Below are positions 45,801-54,859 of a stretch of DNA of 64,000 nucleotides, one piece after another. This stretch comes from Ancylostoma caninum (lineage: Eukaryota; Nematoda; Chromadorea; Rhabditida; Ancylostomatidae). Location of the stretch: the NCBI GenBank assembly GCA_037903475.1, contig JBAJFG010000475.1, positions 186,001 through 250,000 on the forward strand. The letters are read 5' to 3'. The notes under the pieces were generated by a model. That model had not been told where the DNA came from and ran no database searches. It saw nothing but the letters and a program-made list of their open reading frames with translations. Every line of letters starts with the position of its first letter. Position 1 is the stretch's first letter. Made by a program: the position numbers and the translations under genes.

Positions 45801-48800
45801 TTCATATGGGGGAAAGCTACCACCTACGAGATTAAGGGTTTTTCAGGAGAGCGATAGAACTGCGTGGAAGGACGGATTTTATCAATCCATTTACACTTTT
45901 GTGTTTGCTTTCAACGTGCAGTACGCGAACGAAGCGACCATCAGTAGAGGTCTGGAAGTCCGGCGTTAGCCGGACGACCAGACTGGTATTTGAATAAACG
46001 AATATTTTGAAAGCGTCGAATGACTCCCTTTTCGCGCATTTGACGAGGGAATATGTTTGTCAATACATATTATGGGTTAAAATTTGCTTGGCAATACAGT
46101 GGCGGCCACATATTTAGCACATGCCAATTTTGGGTGATCAAGTGACGGAAATGTGGAATCCGTATATCAGGCTTAGTATGAGCTATCCGAGCAATATTCC
46201 AGATTGTAATGGACCATTGTACTCTCCTTCTTCCCTCATTTCTACTCCTCCGAAAAATGTTTCTGGATGGAATTGCACTCATTCTTTCCAATTATGGCTC
46301 GAAATGCAGTACTTTTGGAGATATTTCCGTTTCTCTCCTATATAATCTTATTGAATCGAGGAGAATGTTATTTTACCGTCGATGTAATTGCGAATTTATC
46401 TATTGCACCGATGCCGCGCAGTTATTCGCCTCAGGTAATTGTGGACATCGTCAACAGACCATAAAAATTGCCAAAAAAAATGGATTTACGATTATCCGAA
46501 AGATAAGGCACGCAGTTCAGCTACGGATTTTTCTCCCATTTGTGCTACTAACAGAAATTCAGGTAATCACAGGAAAATCTCCACACTTGCATTATTCTTG
46601 AAATTCAATAAAACGAAATTTTTAACAGAATTGCGGTTCTTTATATCCCTAGTCAAGCTGATACGGAGAGTATGGTAATAGCTTTTATGGGCAAATGAAG
46701 AGGAGAATCGTGCTCAATCTAATTCGCTACTTCATTTTATTACATATGCGGATACAAAGATTTCATACAAAGTTTAGGAAAACCGACGAAATTGAACTTT
46801 AATTATTTTAATCCAGTCTTCACTGAGCTCTGTGTGCTTGATACACTACAGGAAGGAAGCCCCAATGAAGCCTAAACACATTGCTCACCTTGACGTTGTG
46901 GTGTGCAAAAATTCTGTCGATAAAAATAGTGGGTGTGCTAAATATGCAACCGCCACTGCAAATTTTCTGAAAGAATGAGTGAAGAGTCTGCTTTGCAATA
47001 TATAAGACGAGGGAAAATGTTGGCAACACATTTTCCTGGTCTTTGGCAATATAAAGCGCAAGGAAATCTGTTAGCAAAATGGTCGACGACACATTTGGCA
47101 AGTTTTGCGAGGCTATACAATTGGCAAGGTTTCCGTGGCGATGCATATAGAGAGGCTTGCTTGGCAATATTTTTGGTGGGACTTTTTGTCTGGCAATACG
47201 TTTGACGGACTTTGTTTGTTTGGGTAACTGGCAAGCTCGTCTGCGAAACTATCAAACGAACCTCGCCAAATGTATCGCCACATAACTGCATAGCAATAAC
47301 ATGATGAAATGTTACTGTCCTGTGACATTTTACACAACGTGAATAACATCTTCACGGTTGATGAGCAATGACAGTCAGTGGAAACGAACAATGGTGTGAA
47401 CTGACTCTCAACCAGCCTGATCGTCCGGCTAACGCCGGACTCCCAGGCTTCTTTTCGGCTCGATCCGCTATCCTCACGTTTGTATATATGCTCACTTTTC
47501 CTGGGGCCGGCGCACCACGCTCGCTGATGTGGATCCGTCCAGCGACCTTTTGCCCCTCAATCTCGCTGACGTTGACCTATCCAATGACATCTTCCCGTTA
47601 CTGAGCGCTGGCACACCACTCAAGCATTTGTGGACTTATCCAACGACGTTCCTTACTGGACGCCAGCGCATCGCTTTCATAGCAGTAGCCCGTTTCCTAT
47701 CAATTTCCCAACGCACGTGTCGACACAACCCTCATCCGTGTCATTCCTCGTCCGTCTGTTCCTCCGCTTGTTATAAAGCATCCTACACCTTTTGTATGGT
47801 CCCGTAATCATAGGCCTATCTCATTTGTTCCGATCGTGGTGAAACAACTTCTGGTCATTAAAAGAACTTAACATGTCTGGTCATGACTGAAGTGGACCGA
47901 TACACCTGTAAATCAAGGTAAAAATTAAAACTTAGTGTATTTTCTTGCATATCTCGACGCGCTGAACACGATAGCTACTTTCCGTTTTGATGACAGGTTC
48001 TCGTGTACAGACTGACACATACATGAACTGCCAATTAATAATAAGTAGATATTCAGGCGTTGAAGGATTAAGAAAACTGTTCAAAGAGCAGCTGGCATCT
48101 TATCGGGCTCCAGACTATAGATACAAATTCACAGCTTTCGAAGCCAATCCAGACAAGAATAGATATTTAGTGAGTCATGACATTAATAATGTTTTCTCCC
48201 CCCCCCCCCCCTCCTCCCTTCTCATCGGTCTATTTCTTAACCTACATTTATAGTGCATCGGAATCCGATAGGTCGGATAAGAAAACATACGTATCGATTC
48301 TTGTCCGTATCTATCCGATGAGGATCGATATGTATCCTTTCTTTTCCTATCGGACCGGACTCCGATGCACTATAAATGTAGCTTTAGGATGTAGTTTGCC
48401 TGGACGACACGAGGGTGAAGCTCACAATGGATGTTCCTCCTAGTACTGATTACATACATGCTAACTGGGTCAGATTCGAGGGACACGACAAGGTTTTTAT
48501 TGCAACGCAGGTGATAAAAGTACCGCTTCCTCATAACTTCTACTATTGCATATTGTATTTGACACTCAGGCACCTCTCGACAATACTATCGAAGATTTTT
48601 GGAGAATGGTTTTCCAGGAAGGATGCCCGAACATAGTTAACCTTACAAAGGTTAGACTAGCATTCGCTTTGCGTGAATTACTTGGCCCCTCACTGATCTT
48701 CGCCTCTAGAGATATTCACACACGTTTCAGATAATTGAGGATGGCAAAATCAAATCGACACAGTACTGGCCTCTTGAGCCTGGAGCTTTTCAGAGCTATG

Positions 48801-51800
48801 GCAAAATGTTTGTTAATACAAAGAAAGTAAGGGTCAACGTACACAGCGGTAGGGATATTCCAGGATACTTTTTCTTAGGTGGAATCTGAGGGAAAGTTTC
48901 TAATATATACCGTCGAAGTGCTGCCCGAGGGTTGCTCAAACTCTAACATAGTGAAGGTAAATTTGGGTTGCAAGTTGTGCCCACTGCAGCAATTGTAGAA
49001 TACCTCTACGTTCTTTTGTAGGTAATACATATGACAAGCTGGCCAGATCGAGGCCTGCCAATTAGTGGCCGCCATGTTTTGCGGCTTATTCGTCAAGTGA
49101 ACGTGAGTGGTTCTTCATGCTCTCGAGAATTGTTAAAAAATTCTTATATTGTAATCAGTTCTAGCTTTGCTCGTTGTCGGCTCTCAGACATTGCAGAAGT
49201 TCGAGCCTTCGAGCAACAGCTCAAGCCTTCTCCAAACGCTCTTGCTATACATCTCGAGGAACGTAGCGGTTTCGGTCGCTGCCGCCACCGCTACACTGGT
49301 TCTGGTACGTATCGATTATTTGCCGACCACAGCGCCAGCGATGCGTCGCGCACCATCGACATGTACCGAAACCATTGTCGCCGTTGCCGCAGCGACTGGA
49401 ACCACTATGCTTCTCGAGGGTATACAGTATAGTTCTAACCGAATATTCGTATTCGAATAAATATTCGAAAAATTCGAGTATTCGAATATTCGAATAGTCG
49501 AATATTCGAGAATCCCCCAATATTCGAACATATTCGAATTCGAATATTCGACAGGTCGCACTATTCGAATATATTCGAATATTCGAAGCCCATATTCGAT
49601 ATTCGATCGCCATTGAAGGCAAAAAAACTAGCGTGTATCTTTAGCGGTACTAGGGATGTAATCGGACAGCGTTAGCAACACAACTTTCTCGTAAAATAAA
49701 GCAGATTATACGCATCATCACCACGATTACGAAATATCTGCAGATCTGCAGTAAGGCACCAGGAGAACAATATGCTTTCAGAACATCGTAGTGTGTATGG
49801 TTGATCTAAATTTTCCTCGTGCTACTTTTATAGTATTTGCTCATTGTACCTTCTCTTCGCAACTACTTCCGTGCGTCCCGTACCCATTTCTCCGTTCTCT
49901 TTTCCCCTCTGATATCTCGGCAAATGTCTACACTTATGAGAGAGACCATAACTCCTGTTGTCGTTTTTCCTTGAGATACTTACTATTGAAGTTTTGCTTT
50001 CGTTGTTCTGTGCTAGGTTTACTGTCGAAGCTTTACGATGAAGAACGAACTGATCACTTGAGACAAGCTTCTTTGATGTCAGGCGATGTTCGCAGAGATT
50101 TCTCTAGCAAATGCTTCTCAAATATTCGAACATTCGAATATTCGAATATTCGAGTATTCGAAACCCTCGATATTCGAATATTCGAATTCGAATACTTCTG
50201 ACATTGGACGTCCGAATAATATTCATTCGTTCGAATGGTTTCTGAAGAGTCGAATATTCGATATTCGAATATTCGAAGTTCCTCTTCGAATGTGTTAACT
50301 ATAGTATACAGGACCCAGCATGGCGCGCCGGTGGGCAATCTGGGTTTCGTAAAAAGGCTGGAAAGCAAGGAGAGCTTCGTACGATTGTGGAAAAAAATCT
50401 TGGGGTTTACATTGGGAAAGGGAATCATCTTGATCATCTTGACTCCCGTTGATCTTCGGGTATACCGAGCTGGCTCCAGCAATCCTTCCATTTGTCCGTC
50501 TCGCGAGCCAGAGCTGACCGCATTCTCATCCTGCTTGCGCGGTGCCCAGGTATCTGAGGCGTACGTCAAAGCAAAAAAGAGAATACGTTGGCAAGGGCGA
50601 TGAAGAACAAAAAAAAGACTTGCGAGAGAACTGTTGGCACTTGAGCAGCGCAATAGCGGCGATAAGGGTTGAAAAGTCCCATTGAAGCGGAGCATGGATT
50701 AACTCGAAATCTTCAGTGAGATAAGTGTTAAGGAACACTGGAAGCTCTTAGAAAAGACATTCTAGGCTTATGTAATCTAAAAAAAATTCTATGCCTACTA
50801 TCTGAGTGAGTGACTATTGGAGCACTGGAGCTGCAGGGCTCTACCGTCAAGCCGGGACTTCACGGGATGACACCAAATTCGGAGTGAAGAAGCGTCATGG
50901 TACGCACAATAATTGTGCAGATTGAGGCATAAATAGTTTGTGAAAATTATCTGGTAATAACGTTCGTTACGGAAGACCAAGTTTTCATTGTTTTTGAATT
51001 TGTTCACTCGAACCTTGCAAATCACAAGCTCAGAGGGAATTTCCATATTGTTCTTTCCGATAAGCAACTCCACACCACTCGTTACTTAGACCAAATCCAC
51101 ACCTCCATAATCCTAGTTACACATCCATATCATCGATGTCAAGCAATCTGACACATAATTTTTCTGCCGGGATTAGTTCACGGAGTTGGTGCAACTGGCG
51201 GTTACTTTGTGTTGTGCGTACCTTTTCTCGAGACAATGCTGTCCTAGCAGACCCATTTTTCATAGATGAATTGGTAGCCATACCTGCTTCTCAAAATTGT
51301 CATTCATCTGTAACAGAAAGCTGTTTTTCATTTTTTCATTAGAAAGCTGTTCAGCGCAAACCCTAGGCATGTGGTCGCCACATTTTAAAACATCAGCCTC
51401 GGTGATGACAAAGGCCGGATGTTAATTGCAAGAGGAACCCTTTATACTGCATCCGATGTCCCTAAAGAACTGTGTAGGCACTGAGTGATTTTCACTTATA
51501 AAGCCCTGTGCTGAACAATAGAGCATCGTTTTAGAGAGCATCGTCGGTGCACATTTTTGAGGCACTTCCAAGTACAATTACTACATCCTGCCTTCTTCCA
51601 TGTACTTGACTGTGAACATGCTATTCCTGGTGCTTGTATCGTTCCGCTTCGACCTCCTACTTGACAAGTTCTTTCATCGTCTTCTGCCATCCTCACGGCT
51701 CAGTGTGCGCCTACCCTTTCCCCTCGCAGTTTTGCAATGGATGCGTTTATTCTAGAATTACGAGGAGTGTGGAACTGCGACATCTGCACGGCATATAGAT

Positions 51801-54724
51801 AAGAGTATCGCTTCACTGGTAGAGCATTACAGTGCAAAATGCGAGGTGCACTAATGTTGCTGCGAAATGTAGCCGTTTAAGAAACGTGATTGTAACAGGC
51901 CCTTGGAGGCCAAAACGGCGCGCTCTTTGAGCGCGCGGAAGATCACATAAGATCGATAGCTGCGAGAAGCTATCTTCCACCACCAAGTCGGTCGCCCTCG
52001 GATCACCGCCGACGACAACACCACCTCCACGCCGCCATACGTTCTTTTTTCCCCTCTGTTCGCAATCATCAAAATAAACTTTGTCACACCTCACTCGTGT
52101 TCGCTTTTCGTCACTCACGGTTTTGACCGCTTTCACAAAACCTGTTGAATTTTTTTTATAACATACGTGTGTCCCCGCATACGCAGGATTGCACTGTCAG
52201 ACTTCGTTGGATGATTGCGAGTCTTTTCAAGTTTAGACGTTCTATAATGTGGAATTTTGATGTGAGGTTGTGAGACGAGGAGGTAATACAGATGAAGGGG
52301 TGACAACACGAAGGGTAAAATTTTGAGGCGGAAAGCCCATCGCAATGAGGGTGGAACAAGCGACAAAATAAGGTGCTCGGTAAAGGCCCAGCCTACCGAA
52401 GACAGGCTGAAAAACATGGTGAAGTTGTCTTGAGCATAGTTCTCCTTATGAAACATAATTTTCCCAGCATCCTGCCGTACACCTATACCAGCACTGAAGT
52501 ACTATCATACGGCCACACTTCATCGCTTTTTAGCTCCTATTATCTGAGTATTTTCCCTTTTCCATTCCGGTTTAGTGATGCTGCCGAGCTTCGAAGCTAA
52601 ATGCTTCACTGACGCCAATATCCATTTCATTCGCGATTCGACAATCCGCAGCGAGTTGGTTTCATCAGACTAGAGACCAGATAAGATTCTACATCAATCG
52701 AATCGCTTGTTTTTGTAAAGCAGTTTCTAAAGTTGTTGTAATGAAGTATGTTCGTTTTGTGGTTTATCTGCAGTTTTTATGTTAAGTTCCTTATACGCTA
52801 AGTCAGTTCTTGTTCCTTTCTAACGCAGAGATTATTCCCGACTGTGTGAACAGGTTATATTGAAAGCCGATGACACATGCGTATAAGACAAACCTGTGCC
52901 TCCTTGGACAGAGTCCCCACCAGTTGTACGAGTTCTTGAGGCGAGAGGTCAACTTTTCGCTTTTTGGGATTACCAGCCTAATGGTCCGGTTAACGCCAAA
53001 CGCTCAGTCTTCTTTTGGGCTCCGCTTCGCGTTTGTGCGATGTATTCCCCACTATTAGATGCCGCCGCCTTCATAAAACTTGGGTTTTCCAAAAAAGGCT
53101 TTGTTTTCTTTCCGATCTTACGAAAGGCTAGTGTTGGGGCCTGGAAGCATAGCGACAGCAAATCAAAAGTTCAGTCCTGTTAGCATTGTTATTACCATAA
53201 TTCTGACTGTGAGTGTAAAATACAATGTGGTTCGCTTATAAGGCAACCGACTAGGTGATCAAGGTCCACTCAACGTCGGACCACCTGTCAGTGGGGGTTT
53301 CGAGTTCAGAGGTGGTGGTTTAGACTCACCACGCCTAAAAACAACAAGACTGCCTATTCGCCGGACTAATCTTATCATCTTGTACATGTTGTGTAGCGAC
53401 ATCGTAATCTACAGGGTCAAATTTCCGAACACATCTATCCCCTTTTTCAGGGTGATAAATTGGATAATGGACCGATAGTGATGCATTGCTCTGCAGGAAT
53501 TGGCAGGACCGGGACGATAATATTGATTGATGTTATATTGCGACGTCTATTCAGTGCAAAAGAAATAGATGTAAGGTTACTTACAATTAGAATATAGGTG
53601 TCTTGAAGGCACTGTTCCACCTCAGAATCGTTTCTGTGATCTTCACAAGGAAAGAATCTCCAGGATCTCCTAATCAAAATGGTGAACATTACTTTGTGCA
53701 TAACTGCCAAAAAACTCCGCTTTTGAGCGCCAAACTGCCAAAAAACTCTGCTTTTGAGCGCCACTTTTGGGGAAGCTTGTGGGCGGGGCAAGGAGGCGGG
53801 CTAAATGTCATTGAGGCAGTACGAGGTTTCCGAACAATGCACTCTCAGTCTAATAAATGTGCGCTAGTAACGCCGCTCGAACAAAATAGTACGTTGAGTA
53901 TTGCTGCTCTAGCTTTCGTACCTTTACCAGCACTTGCTGAAGAAAGGCGGCGATTGCGGCGAAGATCGCAGCAACTGGGAGATGCTGCTAGGGTTTCACT
54001 CGACGTATTACGGGCTGCTTTCCTAGTGCACATTTGTAAGAGCAGGAGCACACCTTATGAAAAGATTTGTGTTCATCGTGACAATTCCTTATCATCTACT
54101 TCTTAACAGAATAGGAAGTGCGCTCTGCAAGGAATACGCGGAAACCCCCTTGTCCCGTGTTGACTACCCCACAAGCTCAGAAACGTGCTTTTTGGCAGTT
54201 TTGCATAGAATCAGGGACCCCACTGTGACCAGGAGCTTCCGGATATTCCTTTCAGCAGGAAATCTTAAAAATGATTCCGTGGTGGGCCGGTGTCGTAATG
54301 AGCCACAATCACTCACCAGCGGTCGCGTTAGACATCTACTAGACATCCAGAAGAATACAGTACCGTGCCCATCAGGGTGATTGTGTGTCGTTATAGGCCG
54401 ACTTCCTAAGGCGGTCGTTCCTTCATCCACACTTGCACTAAGCAGCTACTAAAATCCTACAGATCCCATCACATCAAACTGTTCTTACAGATGGTGGACT
54501 TGTTTAAGACACTCCGCAATCAACGTGCCTCATGCATTCAAGTGGAAGGCCAGTTTGTCTTCATCATCCTCAGCGTTCTCGATTACATCAAGGTGCTTTT
54601 GAGCATTCCTCTCAGAAAGCTGACGCATCTATGGTATTTACTTCAGATCAAGATGCCCAAATACAAAGAAAAAGTGAACAAATTTATGGAAGATTTCAAG
54701 ACTGCTCTAATCCCGTCTTCTTGA
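36833..54724 (+). CDS. Non-receptor-type protein tyrosine phosphatase (nematode single-domain PTP)
   Basis: It hydrolyses phosphotyrosine in proteins; no signal peptide or membrane segment is seen. Exons: 36833-36937, 37026-37116, 48057-48169, 48388-48510, 48570-48650, 48731-48826, 48879-48956, 49022-49102, 53451-53570, 54491-54592 and 54647-54724 (TGA 54722-54724). All join in phase, giving about 355 codons, a normal size for this worm family. Exon 1 encodes a basic N-terminus ([10 protein letters not shown]). Exon 3 starts the PTP fold: [12 protein letters not shown], then NPDKNRYL. Later blocks: [43 protein letters not shown] (WPD loop, general acid), [11 protein letters not shown] (P-loop, catalytic Cys and Arg) and QRASCIQ (Q loop). 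All key residues are present. The 54-nt last intron is a multiple of three without an in-frame stop, so its retention would also read through. Exons 1-2 are separated from exon 3 by 10.9 kb; their assignment rests on phase and family resemblance. Confidence 0.85.
37145..37600 (-). mobile_element. 60-bp minisatellite element copy, inverted, in PTP intron 2
   Basis: GGACTCTTAGGC and CTTCGCTCGCCTTGCATT lead into about five diverged units (37265-37560) of the form CCCAAGTTCGGACGCCGGTG...TTGGACCC. Confidence 0.7.
37740..37945 (+). repeat. Third copy of the segment upstream of PTP exon 3, truncated before the exon
   Basis: ACATGACAAAGTGGCCCAAAACACC through CTGCCAATTAATAAAAAGTAGAT matches 36183-36355 and 47880-48050. 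It stops where the acceptor of exon 3 should begin. Confidence 0.8.
38000..40200. other. Intron 2 sequence of the PTP gene, little recognised
   Basis: 38567-38603 forms a hairpin (TCGCTAAAGATTG paired with its complement). 38458-38645 shares words with 35500-35730. No supported exon on either strand. Confidence 0.4.
40205..40420. repeat. CGAATATT/CGAACGAAT repeat cluster
   Basis: Degenerate runs of TCGAAT, AACGAATGAAT and GAATATTCGAATGATCGAA, same family as 44950-45090 and 49440-49610. Confidence 0.6.
41425..42185 (-). CDS. Unrecognised small protein, multi-exon, nested in PTP intron 2
   Basis: Minus-strand exons with GT/AG borders and matching phase: 42185-42114 (possible ATG start, MVEKCEEQ), 42061-41887 and 41713-41636. 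A fourth begins at 41531 (after TTTTTAAG) and runs to about 41425. The reading is charged and helical ([21 protein letters not shown], residues about 28-48), then [33 protein letters not shown], and DFIVETRRF with [15 protein letters not shown] do not recognise the family. An alternative frame for the last exon (starting near 41600, stop at 41439) cannot be excluded, and the 3' end is uncertain. It could also be the 3' part of the ShKT gene just upstream on the same strand, but no joining exon was found in 42186-42861. Confidence 0.45.
42862..43969 (-). CDS. ShKT-domain protein (two tandem ShK-type domains), probably secreted, partial
   Basis: Exons on the minus strand: 43969-43891, 43839-43532 (acceptor choice uncertain), 43303-43175, 43119-43026 and 42972-42862 (or 42891). 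The first two encode a Pro/Gln-rich region ([24 protein letters not shown]). Exon 3 holds ShKT domain 1, with six cysteines spaced C-x7-C-x8-C-x8-C-x3-C-x2-C and ending YCPRTCWLC. Exons 4-5 hold domain 2, CKDELDTC to YCAKSCGFC. ShKT domains are common in nematode secreted proteins and may bind ion channels or act as protein modules; no activity can be inferred. The start and signal peptide were not found. The exon 4/5 junction lacks a canonical GT donor (CAG|ATGAGC). It lies inside PTP intron 2 in the opposite orientation. Confidence 0.7.
44312..44363. repeat. 17-bp perfect hairpin
   Basis: CGTTTAATGCATTCTAA (44312-44328) pairs with TTAGAATGCATTAAACG (44347-44363). Confidence 0.9.
44950..45094. 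repeat. CGAATATT repeat cluster abutting the minisatellite element
   Basis: ATTCGAATAATCGAATGTTCG and similar words continue to 45092, where the CATGACTTATAATAAAGGGC terminus begins. Confidence 0.75.
45095..45986 (+). mobile_element. Full-length hairpin-ended minisatellite element (about 890 bp)
   Basis: Parts in order: head CATGACTTATAATAAAGGGC (45095), a GTGTGTG-rich stretch, about three 60-bp units (45300-45485), then a unique tail with CAGTTGAGCCTAAATCATTT. It closes with a nested hairpin GTCTGGAAGTCCGGC/GCCGGACGACCAGAC (45949-45985). CGAATATT-type repeats flank it on the left, and AATATTTTGAAAGCGTCGAAT follows on the right. It defines the unit seen in pieces at 32660-35070, 37145-37600 and 47400-47700. 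No ORF. Confidence 0.8.
46040..47310. repeat. Repeat with recurrent TTGGCAATA words, related to the palindrome outer arm
   Basis: TTGGCAATAC/TTTGGCAATAT recurs at irregular spacing (46086, 47044, 47169, 47201). The end, TTTGGGTAACTGGCAAGCTC to CGAACCTCGCCAAATGTATCG (47221-47275), resembles 18790-18842. Probably a decayed transposon; no coding sequence supported. Confidence 0.5.
47414..47700 (-). mobile_element. 60-bp minisatellite element copy with terminal hairpin, inverted
   Basis: The hairpin AGCCTGATCGTCCGGC/GCCGGACTCCCAGGCT (47414-47449) is followed by CTTTTCGGCTCG and three to four degenerate units. It lies just upstream of PTP exon 3, as do the related copies upstream of the duplicated segments at 36095 and 37740. 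Confidence 0.7.
48240..48383. mobile_element. Small MITE filling PTP intron 3
   Basis: CTACATTTATAGTGCATCGG (left) and its complement CCGATGCACTATAAATGTAG (right) are terminal inverted repeats of about 30 bp enclosing CCTATCGGA words. The right end is 4 nt from the exon acceptor at 48387, so most of the 218-nt intron is transposon. Confidence 0.85.
49103..53450. other. PTP intron 8 (4.3 kb) with repeats
   Basis: It contains CGAATATT arrays at 49440-49610 and 50115-50290, and a decayed hairpin-type end (about 52974-53012: CAGCCTAATGGTCCGGTTAACGCC). The other sequence shows no recognisable exon. Several short frames (for example 50054-50695 minus) are partly repeat-derived and were not accepted as genes. 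Confidence 0.55.
49440..49610. repeat. CGAATATT array
   Basis: More than ten copies of ATTCGAATATTCG-type words occur, nearly continuous. Another array lies at 50115-50290 in the same intron. Confidence 0.85.
53571..54490. repeat. PTP intron 9 with a dispersed-repeat copy
   Basis: 53690-53760 holds a direct duplication of GCCAAAAAACTC(C/T)GCTTTTGAGCGCCA. 53765-53850 and 54190-54260 resemble 9545-9620 and 9785-9835 in the debranching enzyme gene, in the same order. Confidence 0.55.
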
Positions 54725-54850
54725 TGAACGCCATACAGAATTGGGCTTTGCTAGCAACAATTTCTTCAAAGAGATATACATTCAAATGATTGATGGTTAC
54801 AACGAAATAACTTACGAATACTCATTAGTCTAAAAACTGGGGTGGAAATT

Positions 54851-54856
54851 AATAAA
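54851..54856 (+). terminator. Candidate polyadenylation signal of the PTP gene
   Basis: AATAAA lies 127 bp after the stop codon at 54724, in a T-rich context. Confidence 0.55.
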
Positions 54857-54859
54857 GAT

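Noticed and set aside
49167..49460. ORFs just after PTP exon 8
   Set aside because: They run through the canonical donor at 49103 and into CGAATATT repeats. The PTP fold continues in phase at 53451 instead.
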